This document shows, one piece after another, positions 34,801 to 41,480 of a stretch of DNA of 64,000 nucleotides. Location of the stretch: the NCBI GenBank assembly GCA_035048495.1, contig CM068547.1, forward strand, positions 20,343,913-20,407,912, given 5' to 3'. The notes under the pieces were generated by a model. The model had not been told where the DNA came from, did no database searches, and saw only the letters and a list, made by a program, of their open reading frames with translations. Origin of the DNA: Euptelea pleiosperma (Eukaryota; Streptophyta; Magnoliopsida; Ranunculales; Eupteleaceae). The position numbers and the translations under genes were made by a program. Position 1 is the first letter of the stretch. Every line of letters starts with the position of its first letter.

Positions 34801-36753
34801 TGTCTTTTTGATAAATATAATACATGTTTTATCATATCTTAAGTTTAGGAACATAATATATTGGGTTGGTCCGGATAAATACAGGATCGATCAGGTACCG
34901 ATCTGATAGCAAAGCAATATATGGTTCTGGACCCGGTAATATCGAATCGGGTTTTCGGATCGATATGATATATTGATAGCCTTAATATTTAAGTATGTGC
35001 ATATACATTCAAGTAGACCACTACACTCAAAAACTTATTTGCTAATTTTTTGTTTGTTTCTGTTGTAATCCCTTTCTATTTTCTAGTTCAATCTAGTCTG
35101 ACTGTTCATGACTGACCCAAATGTCCAAATTATACCTATTATCTTAGGGCGTGTTTGATTGCACAGAAACTTTTCCCTAGAAAATACATCTGGGAAATGC
35201 CATAAATTGTCGATTGATTGCAACTGAGAACACACATTTCAATCATGTGAGAAAATAAAGGCGTATTTTCAGGTGGAAATGAATTCTCACCTATCCGGAT
35301 GGGAAATGAATTCCGGGCTTAGTAGGGAAAATTATCTAGATTTAAATGGCTTGGTAGGGAAACTTATACAAATTTAAAATGGCCCGGATACAAATTTAAA
35401 ATGCAATTTTCTCACTTGGCAATCAAACACTCCCTTACTGATTTAAGCAATTATTGAGCTCATTTTAGTTTCTTGTTTTCTCAAGTACTTACCTTCCCAA
35501 ATTTTTGTGTTCGGTTTACTATTTTGAATTAGAATCTGTTCTTAAAGGAAATTTTCAGATGCACTCTAAACACAGCTGACCGTGCTCATGTCCTAGTATA
35601 CTGGATGTTCTGTATGATCTGCATATTTGACTTGCTTCTAATTTGCACCTGTAACTATTTCAGGAAAGGGTCAAAGAGCGGGGCTTCTGGTAGATGTTAT
35701 GGATGCCAAGGTACAGGTATGAAGATCTCAACTCGACAGATTGGACCAGGCATGATTCAACAAATGCAACATGTCTGTCCAGAATGCAGAGGCTCAGGTA
35801 CTCAATTGAAGTCAGGTTGTGTTTCAGTTATCATTTTGGCTTCGATCCCCATCAACATCCCCCAAATGCATTTCTTATTAATGTAGGTGAGGTCATCAGC
35901 GAGAAAGACAGATGCCCACAGTGCAAAGGAAACAAGGTTACTCAGGAGAAGAAGGTTCTGGAGGTTCATGTTGAGAAAGGGATGCAGCATGGCCAGAAGA
36001 TAGTGTTCCAGGGTGAAGCTGATGAAGCTGTAAGCAAAATAAGAATGGAATATGAACTTTTCTATTTCGATGTGGAACCTCATACTGTTTTGAATTTCTA
36101 ATTGACACTCACAATACCGTGTTCCATTGTATGCAGCCTGATACAATTACGGGGGACATTGTTTTTGTGTTGCAACTTAAAGAACACCCCAAGTTCAAGC
36201 GGAAATTTGATGATCTCTATGTAGACCACACACTCAGCTTGACAGAGGCTCTTTGTGGCTTCCAATTTGCTCTAACCCATCTTGACGGCAGACAGCTTCT
36301 AATTAAATCAAACCCTGGCGAGATCGTCAAACCTGGTACTATTTTGGGACCTAATGCCCAGCTATTATTTTTCTTGCTTTGCTAGATAGAACACAATTTG
36401 TTTTTAGCTCATCCAAATTTTCTGATCCAGGTCAATACAAGGCGATTAACGATGAGGGCATGCCACACTATCAGAGGCCATTCATGAAGGGCCGACTGTA
36501 CATCCAGTTCAATGTAGAGTTCCCAGATCCTGGGGCTCTCTCCTTGGATCAGTGCCGTAACTTGGAGACAATCCTTCCCCCAAGACCGAGCAACCACTTG
36601 TCAGAGATGGAGCTAGATGAGTGCGAGGAGACCACTTTGAATGATGTCAACATCGAGGAAGAGATGAGGCGGAAGCAGCAGCAACAGCAGCAGGACATTT
36701 ATGATGAGGATGATGAACCATCAATGCCAAGGGTGCAGTGTGCCCAGCAATAA
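1843..36753 (+). CDS. ATJ3-like: Type-I DnaJ (Hsp40) co-chaperone, farnesylated plant ATJ2/ATJ3-like
   Basis: Seven coding exons join in frame: 1843-1992, 26586-26751, 26854-26995, 35664-35797, 35887-36029, 36137-36335 and 36431-36753. They give 1257 nt, or 418 residues plus stop, the usual length for this family. All introns are GT-AG. Residues 13-76 form the J domain with HPD at 41-43, which stimulates Hsp70 ATPase. A Gly/Phe linker follows (about 81-112), then four zinc-binding motifs: CPKCKGKG (148), CYGCQGTG (164), CPECRGSG (191) and CPQCKGNK (207). The client-binding C-terminal domains follow, then a Q- and acid-rich tail. The protein ends CAQQ, a CaaX box that in plant homologues is farnesylated for membrane association. 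Introns 1 (24,593 bp) and 3 (8,668 bp) are swollen by transposons; introns 2, 4, 5 and 6 are 89-107 bp. Intron 2 has a 12-C run at 26793. The coding frame is uninterrupted, so the gene looks functional. Confidence 0.96.
1993..2749. other. DnaJ intron 1, proximal part
   Basis: AT-rich intron sequence directly after the exon 1 donor. I see no coding relic, terminal repeat or tandem structure in it. It is probably the remaining original intron sequence. Confidence 0.5.
2750..4149. repeat. Segment bounded by 19-bp direct repeats, possible unclassified insertion
   Basis: The 19-mer gggaaatttcccaaataat occurs exactly at 2750-2768 and 4131-4149. The 1,362 bp between contain a 21-bp minisatellite and a purine-rich (Lys/Glu-biased) stretch near 3960-4110, but no recognisable transposon protein or terminal inverted repeat. 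The repeats could be a long target-site duplication or the product of an ancient duplication. The identity is unknown. Confidence 0.4.
3283..3525. repeat. 21-bp minisatellite, about 11 degenerate copies
   Basis: Units of the type ccttgtcatcggtttgcactt start at 3300, 3321, 3342 and 3363, exactly 21 bp apart, with more diverged copies to about 3525. The period is a multiple of three, so open frames appear on both strands; these are artefacts and are not genes. Confidence 0.75.
4174..5948 (-). mobile_element. L1-type LINE, 3' part (end of RT and zf-RVT), degenerate
   Basis: Read on the minus strand from 5948, this encodes the reverse transcriptase from the LSPFLF segment onward, then the thumb region and the zf-RVT domain ([18 protein letters not shown] near 4590-4640). 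It ends in a short 3' UTR and a T-run on the + strand at about 4174, the poly(A) end. The catalytic FADD motif reads FADG, and frameshifts separate the pieces at about 5350-5500 and 4780-4820, so it is dead. The missing upstream RT lies beyond the gypsy insertion at 16588-17407 on the same strand. The two parts are probably one LINE split by later insertions. Confidence 0.85.
5949..7962 (+). repeat. 5' LTR of the gypsy element
   Basis: 2,014 bp, starting TGTAATG and ending GTGACA. A TATAAATA box at 6207-6214 is a plausible promoter for the retroelement transcript. At 7005-7155 it holds three 54-bp units that each fold into hairpins. It is highly similar to the 3' LTR, which has extra TTAA-type microsatellite sequence. 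Confidence 0.92.
7966..7977 (+). other. Primer-binding site, tRNA-Met type
   Basis: TGGTATCAGAGC lies three bases after the 5' LTR end. It is the standard complement of the 3' end of plant initiator tRNA-Met, used to prime minus-strand DNA synthesis. Confidence 0.9.
8180..9098 (+). pseudogene. gag of the gypsy element (capsid and zinc knuckle), broken
   Basis: The likely start is the ATG at 8180 ([10 protein letters not shown]). The retrotransposon gag core covers about 8370-8860, with the typical WW near 8520 and the EKYFP-type stretch at about 8600. A frameshift near 8855 precedes a nucleocapsid knuckle with [10 protein letters not shown] at about 9028, where a TAG codon falls inside the C-x2-C-x4-H-x4-C motif. 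The protein would package element RNA; as it stands it cannot be made intact. Confidence 0.85.
9200..12539 (+). pseudogene. pol of the gypsy element: protease, RT, RNase H, integrase; multiply disrupted
   Basis: The order is: an aspartic protease motif (LIDSGSTHF, about 9217) followed by a frameshift at a T-run near 9240; RT (from about 9760, with CIDYRQINK and the active-site FIDD at about 10230); RNase H (about 10550-10990); an integrase HHCC zinc region (about 11290-11440); an integrase core ([10 protein letters not shown], then [13 protein letters not shown] at about 11765); and a C-terminal chromo-like tail ending at 12537. Stops occur at 9501, 11437 and 11712, with frameshifts near 9750, 10450 and 10770-10880. 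Family knowledge gives the functions; the damage is read directly. Confidence 0.88.
12572..12584 (+). other. Polypurine tract
   Basis: AAGGAGGGTGGGA lies immediately before the 3' LTR start at 12585, the expected place for the plus-strand primer. Confidence 0.85.
12585..14637 (+). repeat. 3' LTR of the gypsy element
   Basis: 2,053 bp. It matches the 5' LTR nearly throughout, with the same TATAAATA box (12843-12850) and hairpin triplet (13681-13828). It differs mainly by an expanded taattaatt microsatellite near 13125 and a short ttctagaaaa duplication near 13240. Confidence 0.92.
14638..14679 (+). mobile_element. Short LINE fragment on the + strand, between two LTRs
   Basis: cttacgatcatgtctgttgg onward is the reverse complement of LINE sequence that lies on the minus strand at 16768-16793. 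In frame it reads as the RT segment AYDHVCWEF. The parent LINE is antisense on both sides, so this piece is inverted. Confidence 0.8.
14680..16587 (-). repeat. Truncated LTR of the same gypsy family, inverted
   Basis: This is the reverse complement of the gypsy LTR, running to its first base (ending ...GGGTTATTACA at 16587). It lacks roughly the last 200 bp of the LTR at its left side, where a 17-bp stretch (aatatgcccatccaaa) is duplicated. No internal domain is attached. GTAAG follows directly at 16588. Confidence 0.9.
16588..17407 (-). mobile_element. L1-type LINE, RT fragment with an in-frame 201-bp triplication
   Basis: The minus strand encodes the N-terminal part of a LINE reverse transcriptase: APDPDGF near 17390, the SDYRPISLV segment near 17210, and [21 protein letters not shown] 201-bp unit is repeated in tandem (copies start at 16588, 16789 and 16990, the last grading into unique LINE sequence). 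Because 201 is divisible by 3 the frame stays open for 289 codons. The LINE is 5'-truncated at about 17407. It is the upstream part of the LINE at 4174-5948. Confidence 0.87.
17351..17755. repeat. 135-bp tandem triplication spanning the LINE end and flanking DNA
   Basis: Copies begin (tggctaaagaagg) at 17351, 17486 and 17621. Each unit joins about 57 bp of LINE to about 78 bp of AT-rich non-LINE sequence, so the duplication happened after the LINE had inserted. The + strand open frame across it is a by-product of the 3-divisible period. Confidence 0.92.
18203..18392 (+). mobile_element. LINE 3'-end-like remnant
   Basis: Starts gatgcttttgtgttcagatg and runs to an A-rich end after cttgtcaaagataaaataaa. 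It resembles the piece at 20538-20690, with shared gatgcttttgtgt...agatggg and later ggggtt-cccctt segments. It looks like two diverged LINE 3' UTRs ending in A-runs. Confidence 0.4.
20538..20690 (+). mobile_element. LINE 3'-end-like remnant with A-tail
   Basis: gatgcttttgtgtctagatg through ggggttcgccccttaatgaa to an A-rich tail (20667-20690). It is related to the copy at 18203-18392. No coding sequence remains. Confidence 0.45.
21290..22426 (+). repeat. 5' LTR of the deleted gypsy element
   Basis: 1,137 bp. It contains 5' leader-like CT-rich sequence and gaatagtgtt motifs. The short open frame at 21583-21801 lies wholly in the LTR and is not a gene. Confidence 0.85.
22430..22441 (+). other. 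Primer-binding site, tRNA-Met type
   Basis: TGGTATCAGAGC three bases after the LTR end, the same class of primer site as in the first gypsy element. Confidence 0.88.
22565..23860 (+). pseudogene. gag start fused to integrase C-terminus/chromodomain
   Basis: Positions 22565-22840 read as a gypsy gag segment ([20 protein letters not shown]) with stops. Positions 22844-23572 are open: Ser/Glu/Pro-rich repeats ([21 protein letters not shown]), then a short integrase-end-like part ([17 protein letters not shown]). After a stop at 23570, 23660-23850 encodes a chromodomain-like stretch ([14 protein letters not shown]) of the type gypsy chromoviruses carry after integrase. Everything between gag and the integrase tail has been deleted. 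Confidence 0.75.
23989..24883 (+). repeat. 3' LTR of the deleted gypsy element, with a roughly 220-bp deletion
   Basis: 895 bp. It matches the 5' LTR except for loss of the stretch between ctcttaa and ttcttagtaattttctg. The two breakpoints share a short tta-type microhomology. Confidence 0.85.
26996..28606. other. DnaJ intron 3, left part
   Basis: AT-rich intron sequence after the exon 3 donor. The stretch near 27650-27770 (gtagttaaagctttgccggg) resembles transposon-end sequence but no partner end is clear. Positions 28370-28600 look like a diverged LINE/SINE-type 3' end (tatatggggttggctgcaca). The open frame at 27861-28064 has no protein features. The final five bases, 28602-28606, are ATTTC, the target duplication of the copia element. 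Confidence 0.45.
28607..28990 (-). repeat. Copia LTR (3' LTR in element orientation)
   Basis: Begins TAACAAATGTAAGAGAG and ends ATCTTATTA on the + strand. It matches 33641-34025 with about six substitutions and two short indels by eye. Confidence 0.92.
28991..30350 (-). pseudogene. Copia RT C-terminal part and RNase H, broken
   Basis: The minus strand carries the RT segment [11 protein letters not shown] (about 30095), the active site HVDDIIL (about 29965), YFLGIE (about 29865), then RNase H with [17 protein letters not shown] (about 29475) and [10 protein letters not shown] (about 29355). A stop at 30247 separates the upstream RT piece. A 33-bp direct duplication near 29265-29325 repeats the WITYLFR segment, and a frameshift follows. 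The function in the family is reverse transcription; this copy cannot provide it. Confidence 0.88.
30351..31107 (-). pseudogene. Copia integrase, N-terminal zinc region and core
   Basis: Reading leftwards from the hAT insertion: the zinc-finger part [10 protein letters not shown] (about 31045), the core HCDVWGPSP (about 30975), [10 protein letters not shown] (about 30890), FQCDGGTEF (about 30785) with the second catalytic Asp, and the AECEHRHV segment at about 30660 that carries the catalytic Glu. After YHKGFRCLH (about 30370) the frame runs straight into RT sequence KGYNQVQG. The long hinge and N-terminal RT are therefore deleted near 30350-30362. Confidence 0.85.
31116..32050. mobile_element. 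hAT-like non-autonomous DNA transposon inside copia
   Basis: Perfect 8-bp target duplication AATAAAAC at 31108-31115 and 32051-32058. Ends are inverted: left CAAGGTAGTTAAAGGCGC, right gcgcgccttgactacagag, whose complement contains GTAGTCAAGGCGC. The 935-bp body is rich in gcgcc-type motifs near its ends. On the minus strand (31475-31738) it carries an acidic 87-codon open frame ([11 protein letters not shown], then DEEYIEE) that may be the tail of a hAT transposase. A block of about 58 bp is duplicated near the right end (31945-32045). Copia integrase-region coding continues on both sides. Confidence 0.88.
32059..32976 (-). pseudogene. Copia gag end, protease and pre-integrase region
   Basis: From right to left on the minus strand: an RGG-like basic stretch ([15 protein letters not shown], about 32805), the nucleocapsid knuckle [14 protein letters not shown] (about 32600), the protease motif WYPDSG (about 32490), and the pre-integrase [10 protein letters not shown] (about 32085). 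The frame is open up to the hAT insertion. Confidence 0.88.
33119..33499 (-). pseudogene. Copia gag N-terminal part
   Basis: The minus-strand ATG at 33497-33499 starts a copia-type gag with [16 protein letters not shown] (about 33410) and [20 protein letters not shown] frame break at about 32980-33120 separates it from the downstream knuckle region. The capsid protein would form the particle of the element. Confidence 0.85.
33641..34025 (-). repeat. Copia LTR (5' LTR in element orientation)
   Basis: Begins TAACAAATGTAAG and ends GTCGTATTA on the + strand, directly followed by ATTTC. The primer-site complement gctctgatacca sits immediately to its left. Confidence 0.92.
34026..35143. other. 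DnaJ intron 3, right of copia, with LINE/SINE-type 3'-end remnant
   Basis: An (atc)n run at 34155-34170 followed by tgtttggggtcagtaacatg resembles the 3' ends of plant RTE-type LINEs/SINEs in reverse orientation, and similar sequence occurs left of copia. Positions 34560-34980 are rich in ggatc motifs (ccggatcaggatctgatcc). No gene is seen. Confidence 0.4.
35147..35434. mobile_element. Tourist-like MITE (PIF/Harbinger type)
   Basis: 288 bp with terminal inverted repeats GGGCGTGTTTGATTGC and GCAATCAAACACTCCC, flanked on both sides by TTA (35144-35146 and 35435-35437), the usual PIF/Harbinger target. It has no coding capacity. It lies in DnaJ intron 3, about 230 bp before exon 4. Confidence 0.9.
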
Positions 36754-37893
36754 AAGCAAATGCGGGCTCACCCATAGCCCCGCTCCCACCCTACCCATCC
36801 TTGAAGGAAGTCATTCATTGTGGAGGTATATTTGCTTTGTTATAGCCATTTAACTAAGCAGGCAGTCTGGTTAGGGAACCATATTAGTTTGTGTGTTATT
36901 ACCCCGCATTTCTCATGGTTTTTTGGGTTGTGTTATTCAAGGTTTTAGTAATTTTGGATTGGTAATTAGTATGATTTGTATTCTTCAAGTAGAATACAGT
37001 GATTTGATATTTCTATGCTAGTTTGCGTGATGTCATCTTAGTCAGATTCCGATGTGATGGAGCCGTGCTATGGAATTTCATATTTTTTCTTTGGTCAGAA
37101 CACGAAAAGAACTCTCTTGATGTTCCCATCAAAGTTCATAAACTGTCTCCCTCACTGCTTGTTTGGGTAGCCACTTGTGGCCTCTTATGACTATGCCAAG
37201 CGTTTGCCAATGTTTCATTGATGGTCTTGACCTACCTGCTCGTGTGCTTACAGAATGAGATACTGTCTGATGTCTGGTGTTCACTTCAAGGGGATGATGT
37301 GACACCAAGCAGATCTAGCCCCACATTGAGTCGATTTGTTATCAAGTCAAATAACAAGTGGAATAATGTTTTATAAAAATTCATTTTATTGTAATATTTT
37401 TTTACTATATGGACTTGAATAACAGCATGATATTGGATCAGATCAGTCATTGAATCAAGCGAATCATTGATAGCTCCAGGTATCCATACCCCTATTTATA
37501 GAAGCTAGACTTGGAGGACCCTGTGTTGTAGTTAATGCATGTTCACAATAAGAGAACAAGGGTGATAACTTGATTTAGCAAATTAGCTAGCTCAATCAGT
37601 TTACTACTAGGGATATCTCATTATCCAACTGATCGGGGGTTCACTTTTAAATAAGGTTGTCAATGTATTGGGTATGAGTTGGGAGCTGGATCTGATCCAA
37701 TTAACATTTTACTTGATCCGAGTTGAACCGGCCAACTTGAGTTCTGATACCAATCCGAATCGAATGTATAAATGTATATAATATTGAGTCTGTCTTGAGT
37801 AACGCCCATTTCTTACATCCAATTCCTACATCTGGTGGTTCGGCCTACACAGGGATCATTGAATAATTCGACCGTATATTGAATTATATTTAT
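36754..37893. other. DnaJ 3'UTR and downstream region
   Basis: The first 250-300 bp after the stop are presumably the 3'UTR (the T- and G-rich stretch to about 37020). A canonical AATAAA occurs only overlapping the stop codon (36749-36754), too early to serve, so the cleavage site is not placed. The rest, with gatccgag-type motifs near 37690-37760, has no recognised gene. Confidence 0.5.
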
Positions 37894-38690
37894 ACTAGTA
37901 GGTGGCCCGTGCCCACGGCACTCTTCGACAAAGCGTTTGCCAAAATCGGGTGTGAGTGGCTTAGATATACCATTCATTTGGGGTGATAAGATCTCGGCCA
38001 TCCTTTGTGAAGACGTAAGAGTGGGGATAAGTGACTTCTTTGTTTTGTTATATAGATGTATAGTGGTTGGCCCGTGCCCTCGGCACTCCCCTACAAAGCA
38101 TTTCTCAAAATCGGGTGAGTAGTTGAGATCCATAGTCTATTTGGGGGATAAGATCTCGGCCATCCTTTGTGAAGACGATAAGAGGGGTATAAGTTGGGAG
38201 ACAATTTCCCTGTTAAATTAATCCAACCGTAAATTTTATTTTTTGTAAGGGTTGATACGGGCCTTTGGATATATGAAGCCTATAAGAGGGGGAGACAACT
38301 TCCCTGTTTTGTTTTATAGACTAGTAGGTGGCCCGTGCCCACGGCACTCTTTGACAAAGTGTTTGTCAAAATCGGGTGTGAGTGGCTTAGTTCCACCATC
38401 CATTTGGGGTGATAAGATCTCAGCCATCCTTTTTGAAGCTGATAAGAGGGGGATAAGTGACTTCTCTGTTTTGTTATATAGATGTATAGTGGGTGGCTTG
38501 TGCCATCGGCACTCCCCTACAAAGCATTTCCCAAAATTGGGGTGTGAGTGGTTGAGATCCATAGTCCATTTGGGGGATAAGATCTCGGCCATCCTTTGTG
38601 AAGACGTTAAGAGGGGTATAAGTGGGGAGACAATTTCCCTGTTAAATTAATCCAACCATCTAAATTTTATTTTATATAAGGGTTGATGTG
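37894..38690. repeat. Tandem dimeric repeat (two copies of an about 428-bp two-part unit)
   Basis: The motif tagtaggtggcccgtgccca begins at 37897 and 38325. A diverged half-unit (ggttggcccgtgccctcggc and a related version) occurs at about 38064 and 38490. Each half contains ggggataagatctcggccat. This makes an A-B-A-B arrangement. Open frames inside are repeat by-products. The family is not identified. Confidence 0.75.
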
Positions 38691-38850
38691 TGGTTGTTTG
38701 ATAGTAGATGTTCCATCACATGATGGGCGACAAAAGAGAAATCCAGTCACTTAGAATTCTATTCTCAGCCAAGGAGGACTTCCTATACTTATGGGAACAT
38801 TGGTCTGGTGTTGGGACAAAGGTACTGTTCTAATACCACGTTATACCCAA

Positions 38851-39090
38851 ATTGATAATGTTCGCTATGTTGAAGGGATGAAATTCAATTTTTTGGGCAT
38901 TAGTCAACTACGCGATCAAAAAAATATTGCTCATTTTTCCCAATATGGATGTGATATTTTTTGATGAATATGGGAAATTTGTAATGGGAGGAGATAACAT
39001 TACGGATAATTGTTATACTCTTACCCCTAAGATTCATGGGGTCAAATGTGATGAAACCATCAATGAGATTCTATCTCGAATGCTTCCCTA
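38851..39090 (+). pseudogene. Relic of a copia pol fragment (protease/pre-integrase region)
   Basis: The + strand reads DNVRYVEGMKFNFLGISQLR and then HFSQYGCDIF, which matches the conserved copia segment of the form N.xYVxGLKxNLLSISQLxD. A frame shift at 38953-38965 follows, then DEYGKFVMGG and NCYTLTPKIHGVKC. No LTRs or other pol domains are attached. Confidence 0.65.
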
Positions 39091-40318
39091 ATGGAAATCT
39101 TCTCCTTCCATGTCCTTTTCTTAATTGATATATCTATTGGTGGGCATGTTTTGTATACTAGTAATATTTGTTTTCTTTCATTTTGCTTTTTTTTTTTTGT
39201 GCTTTACTCTGTTTCTAGGTTTGCTTCAGCCTCAATTGTTTTAGCATTTCTAGGTTGTTTCCTTCTATACCTTTGCTTTGTTTTGCGTTTGCAATTAGGC
39301 ATGCATTCTCGTGTCTACAAAAATAAAATGGGAAAAACTAAAAACTAAAAAAGGTTTTCTTTCATTTTGTTTTGTAAAATGAAGAAATAAAATAATCCAT
39401 TTCATTCATTTGCAATGCACTACCAACCAATCAGCTAAACTTCATTTGCATCTATTTACATGGTGTGAACCAAACAGTTGTAAGCGACTTACATCCCAAG
39501 TGATTGCAATACAATTCATTGTATTTGCACTAAAGTGCAAAATGCATCCAAGTGCAGCGAACCAAGCAGGGCCTTAATGATGTTCATTTACTTCGCACTT
39601 TCATGTCATTTCAGCTTGGTTGAATTGACTCTAGACTAGCTAGTTTATCTGGACATAGAACACCTCACTTGAATGAGTATATCATATTGAGCTTCAGTCT
39701 AAGCATTTCAGTGCTATAGTCTCACTCATTATTCTAAAGTTAGTGGTTAATTGATTCTTACTGTTATACTGAGGATATTCACATGCACCACTGAACTTCA
39801 TTTAGTTGGACTAGGTTGATTTTATTAGGATATGACCTAATGCCATCATTGGAATCAAGGATGACCTAAGCTTAGTTCATAGATTAGGTGATTGTCTACC
39901 TTACTTACCCAGTGAATGAGTGGAAATGGCTGCCCATGGACATGGTGTAAAAGCCAACTATATGGTACTATGTAAAGATGTCCGTTTCTCTATTTATACA
40001 AGAAATGGCTACTTATTTTGTTGGTGTGAAAGCTGCCACTTCTAGAGTGAAAAAAAGAATGATGGTTGGTAAAAGAAGTATGACTACCTCAAAAAGAAGA
40101 AAAAATCTAAGAGTTTCTGTTCTTAACATTTCTTAACACTAACTAGGATTTGATTCTTAGCAATGAGAACTTGAGCTACTTTGTTGAGTAAATGTCTGTC
40201 CTGATATATAGCTTGACAATATAATCCATCTTTAGTGTTTGGTTCAGGTCACTTACATACCAAAGGAAACCAAATTGGAACATTCTCCTAAGTGTAGACT
40301 AGTGACTTAGACTTAACT
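39091..40318. other. Intergenic stretch with partial MITE end
   Basis: Mostly AT-rich sequence without genes. At about 39440-39573 it ends in gtgcagcgaaccaagcaggg, the terminal motif of the MITE family at 43205 and 44455, but its partner end is not clear. The open frame at 39091-39348 is hydrophobic but T-rich and featureless, and is not called. Confidence 0.45.
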
Positions 40319-41480
40319 TGTCGCGCCCCGAATCTGGGCACCCGGATCCGACCTGAATGCCCATGGATCAGCTCGTTTACCCAATATATCTAGGGTGTAA
40401 AAAAGAATAATAATAAATAAATCATTCAAAATGATCCAAAGTTATTAACAATATTTCAAATTTAATAAAATGATATTATCAAGTCTTCGTGTTCAAATGT
40501 AAATAAATGCCATAAAAAAAGAGGTGTCTAAGCACCACCGTCAGTCCCATCGGCTTCATTAAAAGCCTCATCGGTCGTCTCCACACCATAGTTGGCCTCC
40601 CACGCGTTCATTCCCATACCAGTGTCCTCATCTACAAAATCTGAAGGGATCAACATATGCCGTGAGCTAACACTTAATAGATAATCCATAGTACACCGCT
40701 CATATCAAGCATGTAATCCATTATGTTGTACTCTTGAATCATATCATCATCACGGATAGGAAAAATATAGCAAGACAAGACATGTAACATTTTACATCAT
40801 GGCCAAAATCTAACCGTAATATAATGCAATGTAAATATCATAAATTTATGCACAACCCAAAATATGGGTCTCCTCCTGCTCATGATGGGAGAACTCTTCT
40901 ACAGGAGTTTAAGGCTTTGCAACTAAGGGCACTAGGCCCTACGTGCTTTTCCATTTTCGAACCATTTCTAACGGTATGTTCTCATGCATAATACAATATT
41001 TCAATTTAAAGAATATTAAATCCCATATTTTTTTTCAGCACTTATGTCCTGGCTCCAACTGTCATTAAATTCCAACCCCGATTCATAAACATTTCTCAAG
41101 AAAATCTAGAGTGTGACGTGTATGTCCCCACATTTCACTCTACTTGGGAAATCTCCATGAGTCGGGGTCGTCGTTGGATTCTTATGATCCAAACCCAATA
41201 ATGACCGACGTGGTCATGCCCAAATAGAAATAATTTGAACAACGTTTGTCATAACAGAACTTTAATTGTATCTACCATAGCTTAAAGTCAAAATCGAGGT
41301 ATGAATAAAGAAGCAAAAAATATGAATCCGATACATACTAACGATAATGAAAAACGCACACATAGGAAAGCGTGATCTTAAGCAAGCATGATGGTATTAA
41401 ACATTTTCAGTACATATCGATAATTCAATCTCATGATTAGGTAAAATTAGAGAGAATGAAGATAATAGATTAGTCTCAAC
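40319..41480 (-). repeat. Probable solo or partial LTR of a gypsy element, inverted
   Basis: It starts TGTCGCGCCCCGAATCTGGG, the reverse complement of a typical gypsy LTR end (compare GGGGGCGTGACA in the first element here). It contains phrases common in such LTRs (tgccgtgagctaacacttaa). The other boundary and a target duplication are not visible; the end given is approximate. Confidence 0.4.

Noticed and set aside
35694..36146. Extra frames overlapping DnaJ exons 4-6
   Set aside because: They are alternative frames or intron read-through of the real exons.
38252..38650. 132-codon frame in the repeats after the DnaJ gene
   Set aside because: It spans tandem repeat units and repeats its own motifs; no start context or protein family cue.
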